64,000 bases of DNA from Bacillota bacterium (GTDB taxonomy: Bacteria; Bacillota; Clostridia; Oscillospirales; Ruminococcaceae). Below the pieces are notes generated by a model. It was not told the DNA's origin, did not search any database, and worked only from the letters and a program-made list of their open reading frames with translations. A program made the position numbers and the translations under genes. This document shows positions 33,549 through 43,039 of this stretch, one piece after another. The stretch lies in NCBI GenBank assembly GCA_023396225.1, contig JAEWWT010000018.1, forward strand, positions 23,205 through 87,204, given 5' to 3'. Position 1 is the first letter of the stretch, and each line of letters opens with the position of its first letter.

Positions 33549-34156
33549 TGATATACAGTGTCAGAGGAAAACTGATTCACATTGACACAGAACTTGCTGT
33601 CGTTGAATGCGGCGGTGTCGGTTATGCATGCAGAACAACCTATTCCACACTTTCTAAAATCGGAAAGGTCGGAACAGAGGTTACTCTGAGAACATATATG
33701 TACGTTAGGGAGGATAATGTTGAGCTGTTCGGATTTGCTACCGAACAGGAGCTTAACTGCTTTAAAATGCTTATTTCAGTTTCGGGTGTAGGCCCTAAGG
33801 CTGGACTTGCAATTCTTTCAGATACTACTCCTGAAAAGTTTGCACTCACCGTTGCTACCGGTGACTATAAATTATTTACCAAAACAAAGGGCGTTGGTCC
33901 TAAGCTTGCCCAGAGAGTTGTTCTTGAACTTAAAGACAAGATTGCAAAGGATCAGCTTGTTACAGGTGGGGGAGATACTTATGACTTTATTCCTGCAGGA
34001 AATGCAGGTAATGCAGTTTCAGAGGCTATATCTGCTCTTGTTGTTCTTGGTTACTCACAGGGTGAGTCAGCATCGATAATTTCAAAGCTCGATCCAACTT
34101 TGTCGGTTGAGGAAATGATAAAGGCGGCACTGAAAAAGCTGGCAATGAATATCTGA
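33548..34156 (+). CDS. ruvA: Holliday junction branch migration subunit RuvA
   Basis: RuvA binds four-way junctions as a tetramer and loads RuvB. The 202-residue protein has the oligonucleotide-binding start MIYSVRGKLIHIDTELAVVE, the helix-hairpin-helix VSGVGPKAGLAILS and a second TKGVGPKLAQRVVLELKDK, and a C-terminal domain that contacts RuvB (AISALVVLGYSQGE). It overlaps ruvC by one base. Confidence 0.97.
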   Translation: MIYSVRGKLIHIDTELAVVECGGVGYACRTTYSTLSKIGKVGTEVTLRTYMYVREDNVELFGFATEQELNCFKMLISVSGVGPKAGLAILSDTTPEKFALTVATGDYKLFTKTKGVGPKLAQRVVLELKDKIAKDQLVTGGGDTYDFIPAGNAGNAVSEAISALVVLGYSQGESASIISKLDPTLSVEEMIKAALKKLAMNI

Positions 34157-34200
34157 TATAGTAAATACTTTTTCAATAAACAATATAGGGGTGTGGTAGT

Positions 34201-35394
34201 ATGCTCGCTTATCCTAACTATGACAAATCTGTACTTGGCGTTATATCTTCAATTAAAAACTACTACAGAACTTCTTATGCTTATCCGACCTCTGAGATAC
34301 TTGACAAAGAGCTTTCAAAGAGGTATAAAAATATAGTTCTTATTAATCTTGACGGACTTGGAACAAATCTGCTTGAGGATTGTGTTCCGAAAAGTGATTT
34401 TCTGCGGAAAAATTTCAGGATGTCTGTTTCATCTGTTTATCCGTCATGCCCGACAGCATCACTTGTAAGTCTTGCTTCGGGACTTTCTCCGAATGAACAT
34501 GGCTGGCTTGGTTCATCACTGTATCTTAAAGAGTACAGCAGAATGATTGATGTTGTGCTTAACAATGATGCATATACAAAGCAATCCGTTTCCAATATCA
34601 GAATCGGAGAATATGTGATGCCGTTTGAATCTTTGTTTGAGGATTTTTCGCATTTTGCGGCAGGTAAGGTTCAGCCGTTTGCTGTTTCTGTGGATGGTAT
34701 CGGGATTTCTGATAAAGATTTTATTCAGAAATATGCAGAGGATTTTGACAGGGTTTGCGAAATTATTAACATGATTTCAAGGACAGATCAGAACACTTTC
34801 ACTTTTGTTCAATGGAATAAAGTAAGGGAAACAGCTCAGAAACATGGCTGTGGTTCTGCTCAGGTCAAAGAAAATATAAGCAGTATCAGCAGGCATATTC
34901 AAAATTTATGCGGAGAAATTGAAGATGCACTCATAATTGTTTCTTCAGGACATGGAATGACTGATATTTCTGAGGAGATACTTATTAATAAAATGCATGA
35001 AATAATGGAGTGTCTGATAATTCCTCCTTTTGTTGAGGATAGGGCAATCAGTTTTTTTGTTAAGTCAGAGAGACGTACAGATTTTGAGAGACTATTCAAT
35101 TCTGAATTCAGCGGAGAATTCCTGCTTATGTCCAGAAATGATTTTTTGTCAAAGGGTATTCTGGGTGCAGGTAATACGCATGTCAAGACGAGTGATTTCA
35201 TCGGGGATTATTTTGCTTGTGCAATTTCCGATGTTTCAATAAAATACAGAAGTCCTATAGAAAAGCCGAGAGCCGCATTTAAGGCAGGGTTTGGTGGACT
35301 TACTGATAATGAGATGTTTGTTCCCGTTATATTTGCAAGCACTGCAAAAAAGAAAAAGCCGGTACTGAAAATATCTGAATTGTTGATTAATTAA
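34201..35394 (+). CDS. Alkaline phosphatase superfamily protein (nucleotide pyrophosphatase/phosphodiesterase type)
   Basis: A 397-residue cytosolic member of the phosphodiesterase/nucleotide pyrophosphatase group. Metal-site motifs are IVLINLDGLG, PSCPTASLVSLASGLSPNEHGW (with the likely nucleophile Thr/Ser), SSGHGMTD and the late GAGNTHVK and FGGLTDNEMFVP. No signal peptide is seen. It sits between ruvA (44 bases) and ruvB (39 bases) on the same strand, so it is co-transcribed with repair genes. The substrate is unknown. Confidence 0.85.
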   Translation: MLAYPNYDKSVLGVISSIKNYYRTSYAYPTSEILDKELSKRYKNIVLINLDGLGTNLLEDCVPKSDFLRKNFRMSVSSVYPSCPTASLVSLASGLSPNEHGWLGSSLYLKEYSRMIDVVLNNDAYTKQSVSNIRIGEYVMPFESLFEDFSHFAAGKVQPFAVSVDGIGISDKDFIQKYAEDFDRVCEIINMISRTDQNTFTFVQWNKVRETAQKHGCGSAQVKENISSISRHIQNLCGEIEDALIIVSSGHGMTDISEEILINKMHEIMECLIIPPFVEDRAISFFVKSERRTDFERLFNSEFSGEFLLMSRNDFLSKGILGAGNTHVKTSDFIGDYFACAISDVSIKYRSPIEKPRAAFKAGFGGLTDNEMFVPVIFASTAKKKKPVLKISELLIN

Positions 35395-35433
35395 GCGGTT
35401 ATTCCGCAAACGGTTCTGTAAAGGAATGATATT

Positions 35434-36495
35434 TTGTTAGAATCAAGTGAAATGAATTTTGAAAGCAGGATGGTTTCTCCTGAGGTTATTCCGAATGATT
35501 CCGAGGAAATAGACTATACACTGCGTCCGAAAACGCTGTCGGAATATATTGGTCAGGAAAAGGTCAAGGAGAATTTGTCTGTCTTTATTGAGGCAGCTAA
35601 AAAGAGGGGAGAACCTCTCGACCATGTTCTGCTTTATGGGCCTCCGGGTCTTGGAAAGACTACTCTTTCCGCAATTATTGCTCATGAGATGGGCGTAAAT
35701 ATCAGAATAACTTCCGGTCCTGCAATTGAAAAGCCGGGGGATCTTGCGGCTTTGCTTACAAACCTGTCTGAAAATGACGTTCTGTTCATCGACGAAATAC
35801 ACCGCCTTTCAAGAGCGATTGAAGAGGTTCTTTATCCTGCACTTGAGGATTATGCGCTTGATATAATCATTGGAAAAGGCCCGTCTGCACGTTCACTTCG
35901 AATTGATTTGCCTAAGTTTACGCTTATTGGTGCTACGACGAGGGCTGGTCAGCTTACTTCTCCTTTGCGTGACAGATTCGGTGTTATGATGAGGCTGGAG
36001 TTGTATACATTTGAACAGCTGTCTGATATTATCATGCGTTCGGCTGTTATTCTTGGAATAGCATGTGATAAGGACGGGGCAATGGAACTTGCAAGAAGAT
36101 CAAGAGGAACTCCTAGAATTGCAAACCGTATGCTTAAAAGAGTGAGAGACTTTGCTGAGGTTATGGGTAACGGTAAAATTTCATGCGACATTGCAAAAAT
36201 TGCTCTTGACAGACTTGAAATAGACAGTCTTGGTCTTGACAGCCTTGACAAGAGAATGCTTGAAATGCTTATCAAGGGCTATTCGGGGGGACCTGTCGGA
36301 CTTGAAACACTTGCTTCCGCTATCGGTGAGGAAGCTGTTACACTTGAGGACGTGTGTGAGCCGTTCCTTATGCAGCTTGGATTTTTGTCAAGGACACCGA
36401 GGGGACGCTGTGCTACAGCACTGGCTTACAGGCATATGGGATACAATGTTCCTGACAATGCAGTTCAGGCAGGGCAGCAGACCTTGTTTGAATAA
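35434..36495 (+). CDS. ruvB: Holliday junction ATP-dependent DNA helicase RuvB
   Basis: The AAA+ motor of branch migration. The 353-residue protein has [22 protein letters not shown], Walker [10 protein letters not shown], Walker [10 protein letters not shown], sensor 1 [18 protein letters not shown] and the winged-helix end [13 protein letters not shown]. The start is TTG, with AAAGGA about 10 bases upstream. It completes RuvABC in one operon with an inserted phosphatase gene. Confidence 0.97.
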   Translation: MLESSEMNFESRMVSPEVIPNDSEEIDYTLRPKTLSEYIGQEKVKENLSVFIEAAKKRGEPLDHVLLYGPPGLGKTTLSAIIAHEMGVNIRITSGPAIEKPGDLAALLTNLSENDVLFIDEIHRLSRAIEEVLYPALEDYALDIIIGKGPSARSLRIDLPKFTLIGATTRAGQLTSPLRDRFGVMMRLELYTFEQLSDIIMRSAVILGIACDKDGAMELARRSRGTPRIANRMLKRVRDFAEVMGNGKISCDIAKIALDRLEIDSLGLDSLDKRMLEMLIKGYSGGPVGLETLASAIGEEAVTLEDVCEPFLMQLGFLSRTPRGRCATALAYRHMGYNVPDNAVQAGQQTLFE

Positions 36496-36545
36496 TAAAT
36501 TTTAACTGTAATTTAATTTCATTTTACATATAAGGAGAATTACTT

Positions 36546-37916
36546 ATGGGAAGACTATTTGGTACTGACGGTGCAAGAGGAGTTGCCATAACTGAGCTCA
36601 CATGTGAAAGGGCAATGCAGATAGGAAGAGCTGCTGCGATGGTGCTTACCCAGAAAACCCACCATAAAGCAAAAATTCTGATAGGTAAGGATACAAGAAT
36701 CTCATCTGATATTCTTGAAGCTGCTCTTGTTGCGGGCATATGCTCGACAGGTGCGGACGCTGTCATACTTGGTGTTGTTCCTACTCCTGCTGTTGCTTAT
36801 CTTGTAAAAATGCGTGAAGCTGATGCTGGTGTTATGATTTCTGCATCACACAATTCCGCTGAATTCAACGGAATAAAGCTTTTTGCAGGAACAGGCTACA
36901 AGCTTTCCGATGATATTGAAGAGGAAATAGAAGCGCTGATTCTTGATACTCCTGAAAAGATAACTGCTGAACTTAAAACAGGCGGTGATGTTGGAACTGT
37001 TACTACAGATAAAAATTCACAGTGGGATTATATCAGAAATATAATGAAAACAATTGACTGTGATTTAAGCGGGGTAAGAGTTGCTGTTGACTGTGCAAAC
37101 GGTTCTGCAAGTGTTACTGCTGAAAGGCTTTTTGGCGGACTTGGCGCTACTGTTTATCTTATGAACTGCACTCCTGACGGAACAAATATAAATGAAAAGT
37201 GCGGCTCAACTTATCTTGACAATATTTCAAACTTTGTCAAGGAAAAGAAGTGTCATCTCGGTGTTGCTTTTGACGGTGATGCTGACAGATGTCTTGCTGT
37301 TGATGAAAATGGTGCTATTGTTGACGGTGATAAGCTTATTGCTATTTTTGCAAAATCAATGCGTGACAAGGGTACGCTAAAAAAGAATACTGCTGTTGTA
37401 ACTGTTATGACAAACCTTGGTTTCACACATTTTGCAAAGGCAAATAATATAAACATGGTTACTACTAAAGTCGGCGACAGATATATTCTTGAGCAGATGA
37501 TTTCAGGTGGATATTCTCTTGGGGGAGAACAATCAGGACACATTATTTTCTCTGACTATGCTTCAACTGGTGACGGTCAGCTTACAGCTGTTCAGCTCCT
37601 TGGCATTGTAAAGGAAAATGATATCAAGCTTTCAACTTTATCTGCACTTATGGACAGATATCCGCAGGTTATGATAAATGTTAAGATTACCCCTAAGTGG
37701 AAGGAAAGTTGGAAGAATGACAGCGAAATTGAGGAGATAATTGCTTCAAATCAGAAGAAACTTGGTTCAAGCGGAAGAATTCTTGTTCGTGAAAGCGGAA
37801 CAGAGCCGCTTATAAGAGTTATGATTGAGGGCAGACGTTTTGATGTCATAAACGAAATGGCTATTGAAATTGCTGATAAAATCAAGGAAAGATGTCCGCA
37901 TACGGAGAATAATTAG
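36546..37916 (+). CDS. glmM: Phosphoglucosamine mutase GlmM
   Basis: It converts glucosamine-6-phosphate to glucosamine-1-phosphate on the way to UDP-GlcNAc and peptidoglycan. The 456-residue protein begins MGRLFGTDGARG and has the phosphoserine loop MISASHNSAEFNGIKLF (Ser101), the metal loop FDGDADRCL, GEQSGHIIF for sugar binding, and the phosphate-binding loop VRESGTEPLIR. AAGGAG precedes the ATG. It follows ruvB by 50 bases and may be in the same transcript. Confidence 0.96.
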   Translation: MGRLFGTDGARGVAITELTCERAMQIGRAAAMVLTQKTHHKAKILIGKDTRISSDILEAALVAGICSTGADAVILGVVPTPAVAYLVKMREADAGVMISASHNSAEFNGIKLFAGTGYKLSDDIEEEIEALILDTPEKITAELKTGGDVGTVTTDKNSQWDYIRNIMKTIDCDLSGVRVAVDCANGSASVTAERLFGGLGATVYLMNCTPDGTNINEKCGSTYLDNISNFVKEKKCHLGVAFDGDADRCLAVDENGAIVDGDKLIAIFAKSMRDKGTLKKNTAVVTVMTNLGFTHFAKANNINMVTTKVGDRYILEQMISGGYSLGGEQSGHIIFSDYASTGDGQLTAVQLLGIVKENDIKLSTLSALMDRYPQVMINVKITPKWKESWKNDSEIEEIIASNQKKLGSSGRILVRESGTEPLIRVMIEGRRFDVINEMAIEIADKIKERCPHTENN

Positions 37917-37920
37917 TATA

Positions 37921-37980
37921 AAAATGTGAAAAAATTTTTCACCCTGCTGTTTGTTTTACAAAAAAATAGATAGCTGAGAG
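37921..37980 (+). promoter_or_regulatory. Conserved 5' leader (family member 2)
   Basis: GTGAAAAAATTTTTCAC (37926-37942) forms one hairpin. GCTGTTTGTTTT (37946-37957) pairs fully, with G-U pairs, with AAAATAGATAGC (37963-37974), directly before TGAGAGG, the ribosome site. Confidence 0.68.
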
Positions 37981-37994
37981 GATTGTTTAATAAA

Positions 37995-38858
37995 ATGAGA
38001 ATTGCCGATAAATGGAATGATTATAAGCTGATTGACTGTACGGATTCAGAAAAGCTTGAGAGCTGGGGCGACATTGTACTGATTCGTCCCGACCCTCAAA
38101 TTATCTGGAAAACGGACAAAAAAACTCCAATGTGGAATTCCGCTCATGCCCACTACTACCGTTCCGACAAGGGCGGCGGACAATGGAGTTACAAAAAGAA
38201 AATCCCCGATTCATGGCATATAAGCTATGGCAATCTGAAGTTTAACATCAAGCCGACAGGCTTCAAGCATACGGGTCTATTCCCTGAACAAGCCGTAAAC
38301 TGGGACTTCATGGACGGACTTATCCGTAATGCAGGTCGTCCTGTAAGTGTGCTTAATCTCTTTGCATATACAGGCGGTGCTACTCTTGCTTGTGCAAATG
38401 CGGGTGCTGAGGTATGTCATGTTGACGCTTCAAAGGGAATGGTTGCATGGGCAAGGGAAAATGCAGTTTCATCGGGACTTGGTGACAAGCCAATCAGATG
38501 GATTGTTGATGATTGTGAAAAGTTCGTTGCAAGAGAAATAAAGCGCGGCAGAAAATATGACGCTGTTATAATGGATCCTCCGTCATACGGAAGAGGTCCT
38601 AATCAGGAAGTATGGAAGCTTGAGGATTGTATTTATGATCTTGTAAAGCTTTGTACAAATGTACTGAGTGATGATCCGCTTTTCTTCCTTCTTAACAGCT
38701 ATACTACAGGGCTTTCCCCGTCGGTAATGGCATATATTCTCGGCGAAACTATTACAACAAAGTTTGGCGGAAAGGTTTCTGCTGATGAAATAGGGCTTCC
38801 TGTTAAGGAAAGTAAACTTGTTCTTCCATGTGGTTCAACTGCTATATGGCAGAAATAA
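37995..38858 (+). CDS. Class I SAM-dependent methyltransferase, RlmI-like
   Basis: A 287-residue methylase similar to the catalytic part of rRNA cytosine-5 methyltransferases of the RlmI/RlmK group. It has NIKPTGFKHTGLFPEQAVNW, the SAM motif VLNLFAYTGGATLACANAGA, HVDASKGMVAWARENA and the motif IMDPPSYGRGP. No PUA domain is present. The ATG at 37995 is chosen over the in-frame TTG at 37983, which overlaps GAGAGG. The target is unknown. Its stop codon coincides with the first bases of a MITE-like repeat. Confidence 0.85.
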   Translation: MRIADKWNDYKLIDCTDSEKLESWGDIVLIRPDPQIIWKTDKKTPMWNSAHAHYYRSDKGGGQWSYKKKIPDSWHISYGNLKFNIKPTGFKHTGLFPEQAVNWDFMDGLIRNAGRPVSVLNLFAYTGGATLACANAGAEVCHVDASKGMVAWARENAVSSGLGDKPIRWIVDDCEKFVAREIKRGRKYDAVIMDPPSYGRGPNQEVWKLEDCIYDLVKLCTNVLSDDPLFFLLNSYTTGLSPSVMAYILGETITTKFGGKVSADEIGLPVKESKLVLPCGSTAIWQK

Positions 38859-38970
38859 GGTAATACCGCACAAAGCCACAGGCTACGTTTCGACGATTTG
38901 AGAAACAGCGAAAATACGTGACTGAGCCTGTTTTGAAAATTGACAGAAACGTATTGTGCGGTATTGCCAT
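38857..38970. repeat. MITE-like repeat, copy 2
   Basis: A near-identical copy of 24963-25077. The terminal inverted repeats are GGTAATACCGCACAA (38859-38873) and TTGTGCGGTATTGCC (38954-38968). The stop codon TAA of the methyltransferase overlaps its left end, so insertion occurred exactly at the gene end. Confidence 0.88.
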
Positions 38971-38981
38971 AATAAGGAGAT

Positions 38982-39049
38982 AACGTGAAAATACTTTTAC
39001 GTTGCTATTTGTTTTGATTTTGCTATGCAAAATTGAGAAGGGAATGGAG
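38982..39049 (+). promoter_or_regulatory. Conserved 5' leader (family member 3)
   Basis: AACGTGAAAATACTTTTACGTT (38982-39003) is a hairpin with a one-base bulge, followed by GCTATTTGTT, a TTTTGC-TAT-GCAAAA hairpin and GGAATGGAGATTTT before the ATG at 39055. The named hairpin is given in full only by position beyond its core TGAAAATACTTTTA. Confidence 0.68.
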
Positions 39050-39054
39050 ATTTT

Positions 39055-39534
39055 ATGACACTTTATATCAAACAAAAAGTATTTGCACTGGTTGACAGCT
39101 ATTCTATTTTTGACAGATGTAATTCACCTGTATTTAATGTTAAAAAGCAATTTTTTTCTTTTCCACCAAAGTTTTTTATTTATGACCATAATGGGATTGA
39201 ACTGATGAGGCTTGAAAAGAATTTCACTCTGTTTCTTGCAAGCTATGAAATTTATCAGGGAGAAAGACACCTTGCAAGTGTTCAGAAAGAGCTTTCATTT
39301 TTAAAATCCAAATTTTCTATTAAAAGTGGATTTGGAAGTTATACAATTGACGGGGAAATATTTGATTATGATTTCTCAATATCAAAGGATGGGTATTTAA
39401 TCGGACGTGTTCACAAGGAATTATTATCCTGGGGTGACAGTTATGTTCTTGATATTGAAGACAATCAGAGTGCAGAATTTTTCTGTGCGTTGGTAATTGC
39501 AATTGATAATTGTATTCACAATCAAAACAGCTGA
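39055..39534 (+). CDS. LURP-one-related (tubby-like fold) protein
   Basis: A 159-residue protein of the DUF567/LURP-one-related family, which shares the tubby and scramblase beta-barrel fold. The opening LYIKQKVFALVDSYSIFD and the alternating strands with FFSFPPKFFIYDHNG are typical. It has no membrane segment. The function in bacteria is unknown; lipid or phosphoinositide contact is a family-level guess. It is preceded by a leader-family copy and GGAATGGAG, and followed by another leader copy before the ECF genes. Confidence 0.78.
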   Translation: MTLYIKQKVFALVDSYSIFDRCNSPVFNVKKQFFSFPPKFFIYDHNGIELMRLEKNFTLFLASYEIYQGERHLASVQKELSFLKSKFSIKSGFGSYTIDGEIFDYDFSISKDGYLIGRVHKELLSWGDSYVLDIEDNQSAEFFCALVIAIDNCIHNQNS

Positions 39535-39545
39535 TATTTTTGAAA

Positions 39546-39678
39546 GAAAATAGCATAAAAAATAAGCTTTTCACGCTGCAATTTGTTCATTTACTGTAAA
39601 AATGACAGCATAAATTTTGCTTTACTGAACTAATTTCAATTTCAGATTCAAGACAGGAACAAATAGCAAAAAGGAATG
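39546..39678 (+). promoter_or_regulatory. Conserved 5' leader (family member 4)
   Basis: TTTTCACGCTGCAATTTGTTC ends in GCAATTTGTTC (39578-39588), which pairs with GAACAAATAGC (39657-39667) with one mismatch. The downstream arm is followed at once by AAAAAGGAATGGGGA. The longest spacer of the family lies between the arms. The first quoted string is described by its core CACGCTGCAATTTGTTC. Confidence 0.68.
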
Positions 39679-39687
39679 GGGATAAAA

Positions 39688-40545
39688 ATGTCTGAAGATA
39701 TAATTGTTTCGGAGGGTATCAGGTTTCATTATTCTAATGAAATTGAAGATGACCAGAAACCACCGAAAGAAATATTAAAGGGAATAGACCTCAAAATTAA
39801 AAAAGGTGAATTTCTTGCAATATTGGGGCACAACGGTTCCGGAAAATCAACCATAGCAAAGCATATGAATGCTATTCTTATTCCGAATGAAGGTCAGATG
39901 CTTGTTGGCGGAATTGACACTAAGGATGAGGACAGGCTTTTCGATATAAGACGAAAGGTCGGAATGGTTTTTCAAAATCCTGATAACCAGATTGTTGCGA
40001 CAATTGTTGAGGAAGATGTAGCTTTTGCGCTTGAAAATATCGGTGTTCCACCTGATGAAATGAGAGAACGTGTTGACGATTCGCTAAAGGCTGTCGGCAT
40101 GTATGAATACCATGAGCATGCTCCGCACCAGCTTTCAGGAGGACAGAAGCAGAGAGTTGCCATTGCCGGAATTATTGCAATGAGGCCAGACTGTATTGTT
40201 CTTGATGAACCTACTGCCATGCTTGACCCTAAGGGCAGAACGGAAGTACTCAAGACGATAAGAAAGCTTAACAAAGATTTCGGCATTACAATTGTTCTTA
40301 TCACTCATTACATGGATGAGGCGGCAAAGGCTGATAGAATTGTTGTAATGGACAGCGGCAAAATAATACTTGATGATGTTCCTACAGAGGTGTTTTCAAA
40401 TGTGGAAATGCTGAAAAATGTCGGACTTGATGTTCCGCAGGTTACGGAATTTATGTATCTTCTCGGACAGAGCGAGCTTGATACTGACACACATATCATT
40501 ACTGAAGATGAATGTGTTGAAAGAATGATTAAGATATTATCATAA
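39688..40545 (+). CDS. ecfA1: Energy-coupling factor transporter ATPase EcfA1
   Basis: One of two ABC ATPases that power ECF vitamin transporters. The 285-residue protein has Walker [11 protein letters not shown]-loop [21 protein letters not shown], signature [13 protein letters not shown], Walker [12 protein letters not shown] and the switch His in VLITHYMD. The ATG at 39688 follows GGGGA. It is the first gene of ecfA1-ecfA2-ecfT-truA. No S-component gene is in the window, as is usual for group II ECF modules that share substrate-binding subunits encoded elsewhere. Confidence 0.94.
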   Translation: MSEDIIVSEGIRFHYSNEIEDDQKPPKEILKGIDLKIKKGEFLAILGHNGSGKSTIAKHMNAILIPNEGQMLVGGIDTKDEDRLFDIRRKVGMVFQNPDNQIVATIVEEDVAFALENIGVPPDEMRERVDDSLKAVGMYEYHEHAPHQLSGGQKQRVAIAGIIAMRPDCIVLDEPTAMLDPKGRTEVLKTIRKLNKDFGITIVLITHYMDEAAKADRIVVMDSGKIILDDVPTEVFSNVEMLKNVGLDVPQVTEFMYLLGQSELDTDTHIITEDECVERMIKILS

Positions 40546-40580
40546 ATATGGGTAATATCTCGGAAAGGAAACACCGAATA

Positions 40581-41450
40581 ATGTCAGTTATTAAGACTGA
40601 AAATTTAACCTATACTTACAGCATAGGATCTCCGTTTGAAAAAACTGCGGTTAACAATGTTAACCTTGAAATAGAGGACGGTGAGCTTGTCGGCATAATC
40701 GGTCATACAGGCTCGGGAAAGTCCACTCTTATTCAGCATCTGAACGGACTTATCAAGCCTACATCGGGCAAAATATATATTGACGGACAGGATATATGGG
40801 ACAAAAGCTGTAAAATCAGGGATATACGCTTCAAGGTGGGGCTTGTTTTCCAATACCCTGAATATCAGATTTTTGAGGAAACTGTTTATAAGGATATTGC
40901 ATTCGGGCCTAAGAATATGGGACTTGATGATGAGGAAATTGACAGGCGTATCAACACTATTGCTGAGCTTGTCGGACTTCACAAGGATAATCTCCAGAAA
41001 TCTCCGTTTGAGCTTTCAGGCGGTCAGAAGAGAAGAGTTGCAATAGCGGGAGTTATGGCAATGGAACCAAAGGTACTTATTCTTGATGAACCAACGGCAG
41101 GTCTTGACCCTAAGGGACGTGACCGTATTCTCGGACAGATTAAGGAATATCACAAGCAGACTAAGTCTACTGTTCTCCTTGTTTCACACAGCATGGAGGA
41201 TGTGGCTAAGAATGCTTCAAAAATTCTTGTTATGAACAACGCAGAAGTTTTCTGCTATGATGATCCTCCAAAGGTATTTCAGAGGGCTGATGAACTCACT
41301 AAGATGGGACTTGCTGTTCCGCAGATTACAAGGGTATTCAACCGATTGAAGCAGAGCGGAATTGACATCCGTACAGATGTATATACAACAGAATTTGCCT
41401 GCAAAACTATCCTTCAGTACCTTGAAAAAAGGGGGGACGGCAATGCTTAA
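40581..41450 (+). CDS. ecfA2: Energy-coupling factor transporter ATPase EcfA2
   Basis: The second ATPase of the ECF module. The 289-residue protein begins with the strand VIKTENLTYTYSIGSPFEK and has Walker A GHTGSGKST, Q-loop GLVFQYPEYQIFEETVYKDI, signature LSGGQKRRVAIAG and Walker B LILDEPTAGLDP. The YPEYQ Q-loop is typical of EcfA2. The start at 40581 is placed after AAAGGA. Its stop codon overlaps the ecfT start by 8 bases. Confidence 0.94.
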   Translation: MSVIKTENLTYTYSIGSPFEKTAVNNVNLEIEDGELVGIIGHTGSGKSTLIQHLNGLIKPTSGKIYIDGQDIWDKSCKIRDIRFKVGLVFQYPEYQIFEETVYKDIAFGPKNMGLDDEEIDRRINTIAELVGLHKDNLQKSPFELSGGQKRRVAIAGVMAMEPKVLILDEPTAGLDPKGRDRILGQIKEYHKQTKSTVLLVSHSMEDVAKNASKILVMNNAEVFCYDDPPKVFQRADELTKMGLAVPQITRVFNRLKQSGIDIRTDVYTTEFACKTILQYLEKRGDGNA

Positions 41451-42249
41451 GGACATTACAATCGGTCAGTATTTCCCTGGGAAATCTATTATACACAGAC
41501 TTGACCCTAGATTCAAGATAATCATTACAGCTTTCTTTATTACAATGCTTTTTGCGGCAGATGGATTTATTGGCATTGGTGTCGGTATTATTTTTCTTGC
41601 TGTATCATTTATGCTTTCAGGCATTCCCTTTAAAATGATGCTAAAGAGCCTTAAACCGATTATTCCTATCATTGTATTTACGGCTGTGCTGAACCTTTTC
41701 TTCATTGAAGGGGCAATTGTGGTCAAGTTCTGGATATTCAAAATCACAGATTCAGGAATTACAACATCGTTGTTTATGATAATAAGGATTATAGCACTTA
41801 TAATGGGTACAACTTTACTGACATACACAACTTCTCCGATTACACTTACAGACGCTATTGAAAGGCTGCTTTCTCCATTAAAGAAGATTAAGCTTCCTGT
41901 TCATGAGCTTGCAATGATGATGACTATTGCTTTAAGATTCATACCTACTCTTATTGAAGAAACAGACAAGATTATGTCTGCTCAGAAGGCAAGGGGAGCT
42001 GACATGGAGAGCGGAGGGCTTATGCAGAGGGCAAAGGCTCTTGTTCCTATACTCATACCTCTTTTCGTATCTGCATTCAGGAGAGCAGAGGAACTTGCAC
42101 TTGCTATGGAGTGCCGCTGTTACAGGGGTGGTGAAGGACGAACACGCTTAAGACAGCTGAAATCTATGGGTAAGGATTATGCTGCGCTTGGTATTTCTGT
42201 TTTATTTCTGAGCGGTGTTATTGTAATAAATCTGTTTACAGGTATTTGA
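41443..42249 (+). CDS. ecfT: Energy-coupling factor transporter transmembrane protein EcfT
   Basis: The membrane scaffold that joins EcfA1/A2 to a substrate-binding S subunit. The 268-residue protein begins KDITIGQYFPGKSIIHRLDPR, has four to five hydrophobic segments, and carries the coupling-helix signature pair: AQKARGADMESGG and the second Ala-Arg-type motif ECRCYRGGEGRTRL. The ATG follows a G-rich site and overlaps ecfA2 by 8 bases, which indicates coupled translation. truA follows 15 bases later. Confidence 0.94.
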   Translation: MLKDITIGQYFPGKSIIHRLDPRFKIIITAFFITMLFAADGFIGIGVGIIFLAVSFMLSGIPFKMMLKSLKPIIPIIVFTAVLNLFFIEGAIVVKFWIFKITDSGITTSLFMIIRIIALIMGTTLLTYTTSPITLTDAIERLLSPLKKIKLPVHELAMMMTIALRFIPTLIEETDKIMSAQKARGADMESGGLMQRAKALVPILIPLFVSAFRRAEELALAMECRCYRGGEGRTRLRQLKSMGKDYAALGISVLFLSGVIVINLFTGI

Positions 42250-42264
42250 GGAAATTGAAAATAT

Positions 42265-42999
42265 ATGCGCAATTTAAAAGTATTTATGTCCTACAGAGGG
42301 ACAAGGTATCATGGCTTTCAGAGACAAGAAAATGCTGTTGCAATACAGAATATTCTTGAAGAAAAGTTATCATGTATTACTAACTCACAGGTTAATATTG
42401 CAGGGTGTTCAAGAACTGATACAGGTGTTCATGCGAATGTGTACTGCTTTTCATTTATGACAGAACACTCCATTCCATGCAACAATATAGTTAGGGCGAT
42501 GAACTCAATACTGCCTGATGATATTTCAATCCAGTCCTGTGAAGAAGCACCTGAGGATTTTCATGCAAGATATTCATGCAAGGGTAAGGAATATGTATAT
42601 CTTGTATCAAACAGAGCAACAAAGGATCCGTTCAAGGCAGATCTTGCACTGCATTATCCTTATGCAATGGATGTAACAATGCTTGACAGGGCGGGAAAGT
42701 ATTTTATTGGCACACAAGATTTTGAATCTTTCTGCGGAACAAACAACAAGAAGGAAAACAGTGTCCGCACTATATATAATTTTAGTGTAGAAAAAAACGA
42801 TGATACAGTTAAATTCACTGTAAGCGGTGACGGATTTTTATATAACATGGTAAGAATAATGGTTGGCACGCTTATTTTTGTGAACGAGGGCAAAATAAAT
42901 CCTGACAGCATAACGGATATTATTGCTGCAAAGAACAGGGCGGCGGCAGGAAAGACTGCACAGGCGCATGGATTGTATCTTAACAAATTGTTTTATTGA
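42265..42999 (+). CDS. truA: tRNA pseudouridine synthase A
   Basis: It makes pseudouridine at positions 38-40 of the tRNA anticodon arm. The 244-residue protein shows YRGTRYHGFQRQ, the catalytic Asp52 in GCSRTDTGVHA, FHARYSCKGKEYVY, DFESFCGTNNKK and GDGFLYNMVRIMVG. It is the last gene of the ECF operon; this ecf-truA linkage is common in Firmicutes. Confidence 0.95.
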   Translation: MRNLKVFMSYRGTRYHGFQRQENAVAIQNILEEKLSCITNSQVNIAGCSRTDTGVHANVYCFSFMTEHSIPCNNIVRAMNSILPDDISIQSCEEAPEDFHARYSCKGKEYVYLVSNRATKDPFKADLALHYPYAMDVTMLDRAGKYFIGTQDFESFCGTNNKKENSVRTIYNFSVEKNDDTVKFTVSGDGFLYNMVRIMVGTLIFVNEGKINPDSITDIIAAKNRAAAGKTAQAHGLYLNKLFY

Positions 43000-43039
43000 T
43001 AATAGATTTTTAAAATGATACAGAAGGGATGGTATAAAT

